Below are positions 44,501-55,783 of a stretch of DNA of 64,000 bases, in pieces. Location: the NCBI GenBank assembly GCA_033807775.1, contig CM066327.1, positions 94,014,295 through 94,078,294 on the forward strand, read 5' to 3'. Below the pieces are notes generated by a model. The model was not told the origin of the DNA. It did not search any database and saw only the letters and a program-made list of their open reading frames with translations. This DNA is from Saussurea involucrata (taxonomy: Eukaryota; Streptophyta; Magnoliopsida; Asterales; Asteraceae). Within the stretch, counting starts at the first letter, position 1; each line of letters starts with the position of its first letter. The position numbers and the translations under genes were made by a program.

Positions 44501-46194
44501 ACCTCACCAGGACTTCCATCCAATCCTCGACACCCAATATTAGGTATGTCTATGAATGTTGTTTCAGGAATACGAAACTCCTGATTTGTGCAAGTGTGAG
44601 AAGGAATTTCAGGCTCAATATGAATAGGACTGTGATATTCAGACTCAATGTGTTGAAAAATAAGTTGGGATTGATCACCTCCCTCCAAATGAGTTTGGGA
44701 TGGTTCCCCTGATTTGTGTGAAACAGTAGCATGTTGAAAAGCTTCTGAGTGGGTATGGATGGGATGTTCAAGATCCACCACTAGGTCCATGGTGTTTGTT
44801 TCAATATTGGACACCAAGAGATGTGAACCAATAGCATTTGTGGTTACCTGGCCAAGATTAGCTGGTTCAGAGGCATCTCTTTCTGTTTGAACCTCTGTTG
44901 ACAATCTCTCATCCTCACCACTCTCATTCTGTTTTTCCTCATCAAATCTAACCAAGCTCTCAGAATTTTCCCCCTCAAGTCTCTCAGAATGTTCACCCAT
45001 CTGAACATTCTCCCCCTCTCTAATTCGACTAGACCCCTCACCTCTCTTCTCAGGTTGGTCCTCTTGGGTAGGGATTTGAGGTAATTCAATTCCCATAGAG
45101 GTGCAATACGCTTTTAAAATCTCACTCTCCCTTGGAATATAATTCCTAAGTGATTTTGGCAACATTTTATGATTGGGATAGTTTTCAAGTTTTGTTACTG
45201 AGGTCATCTTACCCAAATAAAATGTGGGACCATGCTCTTCATTTGTTCTTCTTGAGATTGTTCTGTTTTCCTGCATGGAATACCAAATAACAATTTGCCA
45301 GTACCTTATATAAGGGATGTATGTCAGTGGAGCATCCTTTGTTTTCCTCTGAATTGCTTTCTGATTCTTCTCAAATGTATTCTTCATGTCTTCCCAAAGT
45401 ATTAAAGTATAGTCATAATGCCTATTCTTCACTAAGCCCTGAAAGATCTGAAGAATTTGTTTAGAACCTTGATCAGCAGAACTATTCTTCCCTGACAAAC
45501 ATTTATTTACCACATGAAAGAAGCAAGCCTAAATAGGTGGTAATTTGTTTCTTCTGAACAAACTGAGTGTCCTCAATCTTTCATTGTATCCCAATTTCAT
45601 AAATTCAGCTATTAATTCCTCTGTTAGGGGTGAATCTTCAAAATTTGTCCTTCTCTGTACATCATCTTTCTCTGGTAGATTCATCATTTCTCTTAGTGCA
45701 GAGATAGATAAGGCAAATGTCACTCCTCCAATTTCAGACACAAACTTATTATCTTCTAACCTAAGATGTTTCCACCATTGTTGTATGTACTGAACAGGAA
45801 CATTTTTGCTTCTTGTAAACCATTTTCTATAAGGATGATGTTTGAATAACTCCATGATAATTCTGTGTTCAGGTTTAAATCGACTTTCCTCAAACAATAT
45901 AACACAGTTATTTTCAGATAATTTCAACCATTCACTCTCAGGAACAGCCCTTTCCACGAAAATAGGTCTATCTGACATAATCGACCCTGCAGCACTCTGT
46001 TCATGTTCAATATTAATGTTTACCTCATCTGCATTTCCTTCTGATTCATCCATTTGTTCATCTTCTTCATCATTTCTTATTGCCTCTTCCTCTACAGCTC
46101 TATTCTGTACTTCATCATTATCCGAATCAGATGAATCCATTATCGATTTTGTAGAATGTAGCGAAATTGGACCACTCCTTCGTATTCCAGACAT
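41571..46194 (-). pseudogene. Element D ORF3: large accessory protein, degenerate
   Basis: About 1540 codons starting at ATG 46194 (MSGIRRSGPISL). It is broken by a TAG at 45529-45531, a frameshift in an A-run (44154-44159) and a stop near 44038. The N-terminal third has a Ser/Asp/Glu-rich leader, then a folded region (FKHHPYRKWFTRSKNVPV, LGYNERLRTLSLFRR, CLSGKNSSADQGSKQIL) homologous to ORF3 of C. The middle holds a long coiled coil (about 44400-44170). The last 815 codons carry two copies of one domain (about 43090-42770 and 42140-41850), each with EVL(K/R)E, an FD/ADF motif and DFQ(L/I)A; C and A have one copy. No membrane segment seen; function unknown. Confidence 0.8.
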
Positions 46195-47148
46195 GATTTA
46201 AGAAGAAAACAAACTCAAAGAACTCTGGATTTGATTCGTATCTCACTTTTCGCTCTGGAATTTGAAAAGATTTGAAATAGGGATTTTAAGACCTATTTAA
46301 AATCCGCGAAGTTGAAAGGTTTAACGGAAAAGCGAAATCAATGTTATAACGGAGTCAACACATTTGAAATGCCACAGAGGATTTAAATGAAATGCGTGGC
46401 ATAATCAAACAAATATGAAGCTGACACGTGTTAGTGGATAGAATTTTGACTCAAGTCAAAGATCTGAATAACACGCTCAGATGTTTTAACTTTCCTTTAT
46501 CAGATATCTGATTCCATAACTCAGAAGAATTTTACCTTGTAACCAAAATGTCATTTAAAATCAACTTCTGACAAATATAAAACATTTTGATTATTCAGAA
46601 GAGGTTTGAACAGATAGAAGCACTTTTTATCATCAAAATTTTGTTCATATTATGATGATTTTAAAAAAATCATTTAAAATCTTATATCTGAATATGAAAT
46701 TTTTTAATTCAGATATAGTTTGAACAAAAAAAATTTATCATTAAAAGCTTGTTCTTCTTAGAATGATCAGAGATAAGAGATGACAACAAACCTTTTAGGC
46801 ATCACAAAATTTTTATGCTCCCCCTTGACTTGAGCATGCATTTGACTATTTATGATACATAAAGATGAGATAAAACGATAATAGAAGAAGCATAATCCAC
46901 ACCGTTGAAATATTTGTATTTCTCAAAAATAAATTTTTTGAAAGTTAGATTGCTGAAGTATCGACTCAGAATCTCTGACCTTAAGACTCAGAAGTTCTGA
47001 ACTTAAGACTCAGAAGTTCTGAACTCAAGACTCAGAAGTTCTGATCTCAGTACTCAGAAGTTCTGACCTTAAGACTCAGAGTTCTGAGTACACTACTCAG
47101 ACAATTTTACTTAGAAAAATTTAACATTTTTAAGAAAAACAAATATTT
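46195..47148 (-). other. Element D spacer between pol and ORF3
   Basis: AT-rich, no gene. It holds a polypurine-like tract (complement of GCTCCCCCTT, near 46818) and five 22-bp tandem repeats of ACTCAGAAGTTCTGA (about 46968-47100). Confidence 0.8.
46968..47100. repeat. 22-bp tandem repeat of a TCAGAAGTTCTGA palindrome
   Basis: Five units, each with core TCAGAAGTTCTGA or a one-base variant. The core is close to a perfect inverted repeat (TCAGAA/TTCTGA). It is the densest copy of the word that recurs throughout element D. Confidence 0.88.
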
Positions 47149-50100
47149 TCAATTAGTCAGATTAAGCATTCCTATTTTACATATGAGAAAAGAGAACCTT
47201 TTGTGATCAAGAGGCTTTGTGAACAAGTCAGCCAATTGATACTTTGTATGCACAAAGTGCATCTCTATAGTTCCTTTTTCCACATAGTCCTTTATAAAAT
47301 GATACCTCACATCTATATGCTTAGTCTTTGAATGTTGAACAGGGTTCTGAGTAATGGCAATAGCACTTTCTGAGTCACAATAGATGGGAATCTTGTTAAG
47401 CTGATATCCATAGTCCATGAGTTGTGTTCTCATCCACAATGTTTGAGAGCATGAAGCAGCAGCAGCAACATACTCTGCTTCAGCAGTTGAAGTGGACACA
47501 CAATTCTGCTTCTTTGATGCCCAACTCACTATTTTATCTCCCAAAAAGTGACAAGCACCAGAGGTACTCTTTCTGTCCAACCTACTTCCTGCATGATCAG
47601 CATCTGTGAAAGCAATCAATTTGAAGTCAGTTTCTTTTGGATACCATAAACCTAGATCAGGTGTTCCTTTGAGATATCTTAAAATCCTTTTGACAGCCAA
47701 CATATGTGATTCTTTTGGTTTAGATTGAAATCTAGCACAGAAACAGGTAGAAAACATGATATCTGGTCTACTTGCCGTCAGATAAAGTAATGATCCAATC
47801 ATGCCTCTATAGAGTTTGATATCTGCTGAAACACCTTTGAGATCAGCATCTAACTTTATGTTAGTTGCCATAGGTGTTCTCATAGAAGCACAATCAGACA
47901 TTTTGAACTTTTTCAGAATGTCTCTGACATATTTTCCTTGATTTATAAAAATACCTTTTGGTAATTGTTTGACTTGAAGACAAAGGAAAAAATTCAGCTC
48001 ACCCATCATGCTCATTTCAAATTCAGATGACATGATTTTTGAAAAATTATCACATAATCCTGGACTAGTAGAACCAAATATTATGTAATCAACATAAATC
48101 TGAATCAGAATTAAATCATCACCCTGTTTCTTTAAAAACAAAGTTGTGTCAATCTTACCTTTCTTGAACCCTGAACCTAACAAGTGTTTAGTAAGAGTGT
48201 CATACCAGGCTCGTGGTGCTTGTTTTAGACCATATAAAGCTTTGTCTAAAATATAAACATGATCAGGGAAATCTGGATCAACAAAACCTTCAGGTTGATG
48301 AACATACACCTCTTCATTAAGTTTGCCATTTAGAAAGGCTGATTTGACATCCATCTGATACACCTTGAAGTTTTTGTGTGCAGTATAGGCCAAAAATATT
48401 CTGATTGCCTCTATTCTTGCCACTGGTGCAAATGTCTCATCATAATCAATTCCCTCTTGTTGACAGTATCCCTTAGCAACCAATCTTGCCTTGTTTCTGA
48501 TGACAACACCTGACTCATCCTTTTTGTTTCTGAACACCCATTTAGTTCCAATAATAGATTTACCTTCAGGCTTTGGAATGAGTCTCCAAACTTTATTTCT
48601 TTCAAATTGAAGAAATTCCTCTTGCATTGCTGAAATCCAGTCTGGATCCTCTAGGGCTTCATTAGCTTTCTTTGGTTCAATCACACTTAAGAAACCAGCA
48701 AACATTGCTTCATTTGCTGTAGCTGATCTAGTCTTTACTCCTGCTGATGGATCACCTATTACTTGATGAATAGGATGATTTTTAGTCCATTTCTTTGCAC
48801 TAGGGAGTACATCAATCTCTGAATAATTGTTGTTTGCATCATTCTCATCAATGATTGCTTGTAATTCTGAACTGTCCCCTTGTTCTGATATATGTGTAGG
48901 AGTTCCATGTGTGTTTGTATTCTGAGTAATGAAGTCAGACTTCTGAGTAACTTGACCAGCGTTCTGACTACAAGGTTCAGAATTCTGATTACAAGGTTCA
49001 GAATTCTGATTACATGGTTCAGAATTCTCACTACTTGTATTTATCAGATTTGGACATTCCTCAGATGGACCTTTATCAGAAATTACAGTTGATTGAACTA
49101 TTTCTGGAGTCTTATTTTTCATCTCTTTGACCATCTTTGGGTTTTCATATTCTGCATAAGAGTCAGACATTAGTTCAATAAAAGCATCCTTAAACAGTAA
49201 ATTGAGTTCTGAACAAATAGGATTAGAATTTGTATCAGAAGTCATTTTTGTCTTATTCTGCATGAGTTCTGAACTGTCTTGTTCAGAAGTCCTTATTCTG
49301 GCTTCATCAAAAGTTACATTTATGCTCTCCATCATCCTCTTGGTTCTTCTATTGTAGATTCTGAATGCTTTGGAAGTTAAAGAATAACCCACAAAGTATC
49401 CTTCATCTGCCTTTTTATCGAATTTGGCAAGATTTTCTCTGTCTCTAAGAACATAGCACCTGCAACCAAAAACATGAAAGAATTTGATTAATGGTTTTCT
49501 TTTATTTATCAGTAATAAGCAGTCTTATTTAATCTCTTATTGATTAAAGTTCTATTCTGTGTAAAACAAGCAGTTGCAATTGCTTCAGCCCATAGGAAGG
49601 TAGGAAGATTTGAATAAGCCAGCATTGTTCTCGCAGCTTAAACTAGAGTTCTGTTTTTCCTTTCAACAACACCATTTTGTTGAGGAGTTTTGACAGCAGA
49701 AAAATTGTGAGAAATTCCAGAACTTTCTAAAAAATTCTGAAGAGTCTCATTTCTGAACTCTGTTCCATTATCACTTCTGATTTTCTGAACTGGAAGTTGT
49801 AAGAGAACTTGAATCCTTTTGATAAAATTTATCAATGTAGTAGCAGCTTCTGACTTAGCTCTTAGGAACTCAACCCATGTGTATCTGGAGAATTCATCAA
49901 CAATCACAATCATATATTTCTTTCCTCCCATAGATTGAACTGAAATTGGACCACAAAGATCAATATGAATCATTTCTAATGGTGCTTTGCAAGATGAGTC
50001 CATTTTTAATTTGTGAGAACTCTTTTTCATCTTGCCCATTTCACACGCTGAGCATAATGATTCTTTTTCAAATTTAAGCTTTGGTAAACCTTTAACCAGA

Positions 50101-50585
50101 TGTTTTGCAACAAGATTATTAAGATCTTTGAAATTTAGATGAGAACATCTTCTGTGCCAAAGCCAGCATTCATTTGCAGTTGAATTTGATAAAAGACGAA
50201 CTGCATTTAATGTTTTCAATTTTGAAAAATTAACTACAAATAAGTCCATATGTCTTTTGGCCCAGAAGACTTTAACATCATTTTCAGTAAAATCATGCAA
50301 CCTGTTATTTGAAACTTGATTTGACAAAGACTGTCTAAAAACTGACTTATGCTGAAAAGATTATGTTGTAATCCTTCAACATAGAAAACCTTTTGGATAG
50401 TCAGATCTCCTTTAGTTAAATCCCCATAACCTTTAACTTGACCTTTGCTATTATTTCCAAAGTTTACTTCTCCTCCAGTCTTTTCTGTGAAGTTTGATAG
50501 AAAAGACTTCTGACCTGTCATGTGTCTTGAAGCTCCTGAATCTAAAAACCACACATGACAGCCCTGCAAAAGGATCAGTTAGTTT
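47149..50585 (-). pseudogene. pol: Element D copia Pol, degenerate
   Basis: Protease (VWFLDSGASRHMTG, intact D-S-G, near 50545), integrase (WHRRCSHLNF...CSACEMGK; HIDLCGP, RSDNGTEF, VVERKNR; 50160-49640), RT and RNase H (49392-47149: NKARLVAKGYCQQEGIDYDE, then FTDADHAGSRLDRKSTSG, STAEAEYVAAA, YCDSESAIAI, QLADLFTKPL). Lesions: a frameshift near 50325, an in-frame TAA at about 49636, and a frameshift near 49510. The RT catalytic box reads YVDY instead of YVDD (48085-48096), so the second metal-binding Asp is gone. Three tandem NSEPCNQ-type repeats near 48950-49030 lie in the integrase-RT linker and encode the element's TCAGAA word. Confidence 0.9.
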
Positions 50586-51745
50586 TAGGTACCCATTTTG
50601 GAATGGGTCCATCTTTGTTAGCTTTGTCATTGGATTTAACATTAGTACCTTTTACTTTCCACTCAAAATCTTTCTTCAAACACCACTTTCCTTGAACTTT
50701 TATGAAGTCAGAACATTTTCTGCTTACAAACTTGTTTAATTTGTTTTTGAAAGTTGTAATTTTTGATTTTGCAACATTTTCAACTTTCTTTTCTTTTATC
50801 TTTTCTTTCTTCCGAGTCTGAGGAACAGAAACTTTCTTCTTTTCTGTATTCTGAGGAACAGAGACATTCTTCTTTTCTGTCTTCTTAGGAACAGAAACAT
50901 TCTTCTTTTCTGTTTTCTTAGGAACAGAAACATTCTTCTTTTATATTTTCTGAATATCTTTTCTTATGAAAGAAACAGATGTTATTGTGATTGGACATTT
51001 CTGAGAATATTGAAAAGAATTACTTTTACATTGAACACAACTAAGATTTTTCTTTGCAAGTAACAACAGATCTGTACCATAAGCTTTTTCATTTTTATTG
51101 CTGTTTTTCAAAGTACAAGTACATTTATCACAATAACTATGTGCTTTTGGTACAGTTGCAGGAACCTCTTCATTCATCTCAGAAATTCTTTTCACACCAT
51201 CTTTCCTTTTGCTTTCTTCTTTTTCTGAAAAATTCAACTCCTTTTTGTTAGAAGAATTAGATGATTCACCTTTTTCATATGTACTTGATTCATTAAAGAA
51301 TTTATCATTTTCTTTTAGAGCATTAATTTTAAAAAGATCATACTCAGTCTTCAGTTTTTCAAGCTCTGTTATTTTCTGAATAAAAATATTCTTTTCTTTC
51401 AAAGCTTCTTCAAGTTTAATATCCACTTCACAGTAATCATTTTCAAGTTCATCATAAGCTTTCCTTAAGTCCTCAAGTTCTTGACTCACAAGATTAAACC
51501 TCTTTTCAAGTTCTAAAAATTCATCTGACTTTGTTTCAGAAAATCCAGTTGAATCAGACTTCTGATTACCTGAGTCAGAGTTCTGATTTATAGACTCAGA
51601 TGTCTGATCTTTAGACTCAGAGTTCTGACTACAAAGTTCAGAATTCTGACTAGAAGTTTCAGACTTCTAATTGACTGTTTCAGAATTTTTACTTGTGTCA
51701 AATATGTTCTCAATGTCATGATATGAAAAACTTGGTTGTTTATTT
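50586..51745 (-). pseudogene. gag: Element D gag, C-terminal part
   Basis: In the - frame this encodes a Ser/Glu/Asn-rich run of NSE/QNSE repeats (51690-51540), a coiled coil (LEKRFNLVSQELEDLRK, then EEALKEKNIFIQKITELEKL, 51500-51330) and a Cys-rich stretch (YCDKCTCTLK...CVQCKS). Four copies of a 12-residue KKTEKKNVSVP repeat follow (about 50945-50810). It ends PKWVPKTN with stop TGA just before pol. Stops at about 51668 and 50941 break the frame. It is cut at 51745 by the LTR of remnant G. Confidence 0.8.
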
Positions 51746-52010
51746 TGAGAAATCCCAGATCTCTAGCAATAAGATATGAATGTAGTGAGAGAGAATCTAG
51801 AGAGCAAATATGTCATCCATGTATTGAGCTCAAAGGATTACAAAAGGTTTCTAAAAGATTACAAAAGCTTTTGAAGTGTTACATACAAATGAACTAGACA
51901 AGCCTATTTATACCCATGACATACAAGGTATAGAGGCATTCACAATACTGTATAGACTCATACAGTACATTGACTTTACAGTAAATATTGAATACAACAA
52001 TGCTCTAACA
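51746..52010 (-). repeat. 3' LTR of remnant G
   Basis: About 265 bp. On the - strand it begins TGTTAGAGC right after a polypurine tract (AAAGGGGGAGAT, 52011-52022) and probably ends TTTCTCA at 51746. TATA box complement near 51910 (TATAAATAGG). The right end is secure; the left end is a best guess because no second copy exists in the window. Confidence 0.75.
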
Positions 52011-53191
52011 ATCTCCCCCTTTGGATTCAAGATTTAAAAAATTTGACAGCAGTCTTCAGCTCTTTGTAAAGTCAATCTTCTTCAACAGACACTTTATCAG
52101 ACTATCTTCAAGCCTTGTACATGAAAACAGATCTTTACAGCTTTATCAGTCTTTAACAAACAGTAACTTCTCGTATCCTTCTTGATGCAAGAACCTTAGT
52201 TCTCATATTAACTTTAAGAATCCGAAATCATCAATTCGGATGTAGGCAGATCCGAAACCATCAATTCGGATGCTAGAGGATGCGAAATCAGCTCAATTCG
52301 GATCAAGTAGGATTCGAATTCAAGTAAGTTGGAACAAGAAGGGTCCGAAATCAGGGCAATTCGAATCATGAAGGATTCGAAATCACTCAATTCGAATCAT
52401 GAAGGGTGCGAAACCATCTATATTTTTGAACTTTTAGGTGTAAGCGCATTCCGAGAACCACTCAGAACTAAGATAACCAAATTCAGTAATATTTAGACTT
52501 CACATGATCCTTCTCCCCTGATCTTCAGTCTTTGTTCACGAATCATTGACTTGAAATATCTTTGATTTGAAAATTCTTTGACATGAAATTGAAATTAAAC
52601 TTTTCTCCCCCTTTTTCGATGATGGTGAGCATCATAATCATCGAAAACCATTTTCAATTTCAGTCGTGTCTTTGAGTATTGCTAACAATCTCCTTCTTAG
52701 TGGATAACCTTGCTCCCCCTCAAAATAAGAATTCTGGAGCAATTTATTTTCTCCCCCTGAAAGTATGCATATATTTCAATAACGTACAGTATTTGAAATT
52801 GTAGCACAAATTTTAAAACAAATTTACACAAGGAAAATAACATTCATTGAATTTTATTTTATAACTACAAACATTTGATCATTTGAAAACTTTACAAAAG
52901 AAATTCAACTTAATGAAATTTAACAGATTTTTCAATCAAATGAAATCAAATGCATGTGTTTGGATTCAAGAACAAGTCATCATTGTATATCAAGTTAAAA
53001 AATGTTCAGTTTCAACCCCTTTATTAAATCTATTTGGTGTGCTAGCATGGGAAATATGATTAGCTTCAAGCATATGCAATTCTAAAACATATAAGAATAC
53101 TTTGCTCTACTCACACTATTTGTCCAAAATCAGAATTTTCACAAATTTACGGGTTTATCGCGACTTTGTATTTTCCCAAGTTTCAAGAGAT

Positions 53192-53290
53192 GTGTGCTCA
53201 TTGGCATCTTTTCTTTTGTGCTCATTGGCATCTTTTGATTTGTGCACATTGGCATCTTTTGATTTTGTGCTCATTGGCATCTTTTGATCA
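53192..53290. repeat. Four tandem copies of a ~25-bp unit
   Basis: Units based on GTGCTCATTGGCATCTTTT, the third reading GTGCACATTGG. Found only here in the window. Confidence 0.85.
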
Positions 53291-53322
53291 AAAAGTTTAG
53301 TAAGAATAAGATACACCGTTAA

Positions 53323-53597
53323 ACATGACTTTCTATCTGGTTCTATAGCAGGATTTGGGTCAGCAGATCCCAGACCAGTTGGCCTTAGGTGCTAGGTGAC
53401 GAGCACCCCTTAGAACTTAATTTCCCAAACCAGAAAGGCCACATCGATATATCTTAAACCCATTTGTACCAGTAGAACATGGCTTTCTGTCTGGTTCTAT
53501 TGCAGGATTTGGGTCAGCCGATCCCAGACCAGTTGATCTTAGGGACTAGGTGTCGAGCACCCCTTAGGACTTACTCTCCCAAACCAGAAAGGCCACA
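53323..53597. repeat. Pair of 121-bp direct repeats able to form hairpins
   Basis: Copies at 53323-53443 and 53477-53597 share most bases. Each begins with a pyrimidine-rich arm (GGCTTTCTGTCTGGTT in the second) and ends with its rough complement (AAACCAGAAAGGCC). Each also has an inner GGTG-loop-CACC stem. Confidence 0.7.
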
Positions 53598-54378
53598 GGC
53601 ACAAACTTTCAAACTAAATGATAGTGCAACTATTTTATCTCAATCACTTGGTTCTAAAACATAGTGCTTTGCCCATATTTTCATTTCCATCCATCATTCT
53701 GACATATAGGCTTTTTGAGCATTATATTCTATATATATCCAGATTCACATAACTTTGAGCATTCAGCATAATTTCATTCATGTTTTGCTGACCTTTCGAT
53801 TTATTTTAGAGGTGAAAATTGAAGCAAATCTAGCTCAGATAGTACAAAGTTTCTTGTAAAATCATCTTTTAGCACACATTTAATTCATTGAATGAAAATT
53901 GAAAATTTCATCTTATTGAATTAAATTTGTAAAGTTTCAAGTTTTCAAATCAGTAGAAACAAATATAATCCAATGTTACCTTTTGCCACTTGTTCCTTGA
54001 AACAAAAATATATAGCAGTTAAGGATATTACCTGAGAAGTGTGAGTTCTAAACTGATTTGTTTAGAAGTCTTAGTCTTTAAAGTACGGGTCCTGAACTGA
54101 GTTGTTCAGAAGCCATAGTCTTTGAAGAACGGGTTTTGAACTGATTTGTCCAAAAGCCATTAATATTTGTCTCCCCCTTAATGGTACAAATATTTTTCAA
54201 AAAATACGCCGCTTCTCTTCTGTTTTCAGTCATGTGTGTGGTATGTATCTACAATTCAGTACAACACATGAAGAACCTGCAAAACAGATTAAGCAGATTT
54301 TGGTACCCAATGGCATTTGGGTCCTAGTGGGTTAGGATATGATCATAGATTTAAGTAAGCAAGAACACGAACTCCCCC

Positions 54379-55743
54379 TCAATGTCTTAAGGATTCAACA
54401 TTCCTAGTTTGCTGATTAAAAAATTTACCTTCTCTTTTGAGAAAAAGAGTTGTATCTATTGTACCTTTGGTGTATCCATTTTTAAGCAGGTGAATAGTCA
54501 GAGTCTCATACCATGCCCTCGGTGCTTGCTTTAAGCCGTAGAGTGCTTTGTCTAGAATGTAGACATGGTTGGGATATTTGGGATCAACAAAGCCTTCAGG
54601 TTGACTTACATACACTTCCTCATGTAGTATTCCATTCAGAAACGCAGATTTGACGTCCATTTGGAATACCTTCATGTTCTTATGTGCTGCGTATGCAAGA
54701 AAGATCCTTATTGCTTCAATCCTTGCTACTGGTGCATAGGTTTCATCATAATCTATTCCTTCTTGTTGATTGTAACCTTTAGCAACCAGTCTTGCTTTAT
54801 TTCTGACTATAATCCCCGCTTCGTCCTTTTTGTTTCTAAAGACCCATTTGGTTCCAACTATGGTTTTGTCTTTTGGACGTTTCACCAAGTGCCACACTTC
54901 GTTGCGTTTGAACTCATTTAATTCCTCTTGCATGGCGTTGATCCAATCTGGATCTTGTAAAGCTTCAGATGCTTTCTTGGGTTCTAACGTGCTAAGAAAA
55001 TTTACGTACAAACATTCGTTTGTAGTCGCAGATCGGGTTTTCACTCCATCATTCAGATCACCAATTATATCAGCCGGAGGATGTGCTCTTGTCCATTTAT
55101 GACTACTTGGAAGAGTTGGTATATCCATACGAGTGTTTGATGGATTATTTTCATCCAATACTGCAAAAATCTCCTCTGTCGATTCAGCTGAAGATACATT
55201 TGTCGTTTCCGGTATGTTGACATTTAAAGAATCATACTTGAATTTAGTATCATTGTATTTTGGCTTCTCATCTGTTGGTTTAGAAACTTCTTTGTTAACC
55301 TTTTCTTCTGAAACAACTGACTTTTCTGTTTTAGACTCAGAAATTTTCTCATCTGACTTTTTAGAGTTTGGTCTTTGCAAATTGTCAGAACTTGTTATAG
55401 AACTAGCAGGTCTTATGAAAACTTCAACAATTTCTGGGATTTTTGGCTTAGGAACTTGAAGTTTTTCATACAAGTTGATTGGAGCTCTTTTTAAAGTGAG
55501 ATTTTCTTCCAATCCCAATCCCTTCTTTGGGTTGTAAAATCTTGTATCTTTAACATTGCTTAATAAAAGATTTAATGTTTGCTGAGTCTGACCCCTTTTC
55601 AAATTCAGATCTTCCAATTCTTTGATTTTGGTGTATAAATTCTTTCTTTCCTCAAATAACATATCAAATTTTATTTGTAAATCACCTTTTTCATCCTTTA
55701 TTTTTGAAAACTCAACTTTTAGTTCAGAGATCTTTTTCAACAA
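54379..55743 (-). pseudogene. Gag coiled coil fused to N-terminal RT fragment (remnant G)
   Basis: 454 codons open. The N-terminal part is heptad-rich (LKKISELKVEFSKIKDEKGD..., 55743-55560), then a Ser/Lys/Glu-rich linker leads straight into the pol linker and RT (WINAMQEELNEFKRNEVWHL, NKARLVAKGYNQQEGIDYDE, MDVKSAFLNG, KALYGLKQAPRAWYE). Protease and integrase are absent. The frame ends about 16 codons after LFLKREGK, where it runs in the wrong frame over the terminal codons of pol. A nearly intact frame across a large deletion suggests the deletion is recent. The product would lack the YVDD box, so no RT activity. Confidence 0.8.
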
Positions 55744-55783
55744 TTCAGAATTTTCATCTTTAACTTTCTGTTTCTCCTTTTAT

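Larger units (their letters stand above)
52011..54260 (-). other. 3' noncoding region of remnant G
   Basis: No gene. PPT-like tracts (complement of CTCCCCC) occur at about 52013, 52607, 52710, 52751 and 54171. ATTCGGAT/CCGAAATC words at 52215-52420 match the F array internal region. A four-copy repeat of about 25 bp is at 53192-53290, and a 121-bp direct repeat pair follows at 53323-53443 and 53477-53597. The stretch near 54050-54150 and the one near 52600-52650 are homologous to H1 (57970-58080 and 59810-59860). Confidence 0.8.
51746..55783 (-). mobile_element. Remnant G: internally deleted copia element inside D
   Basis: From 5' to 3' on the - strand: a gag-derived coiled coil fused to the N-terminal half of RT (55743-54379), the last few codons of pol in another frame (near 54400), a displaced gag-end/pol-start piece (54330-54260), a 2.2-kb noncoding region with several PPT-like tracts, then PPT and LTR. 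No 5' LTR is present. The gag upstream (57187-55784) joins it smoothly, so D and G probably recombined within homologous gag sequence. The exact 5' limit is not resolvable here. Confidence 0.65.
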
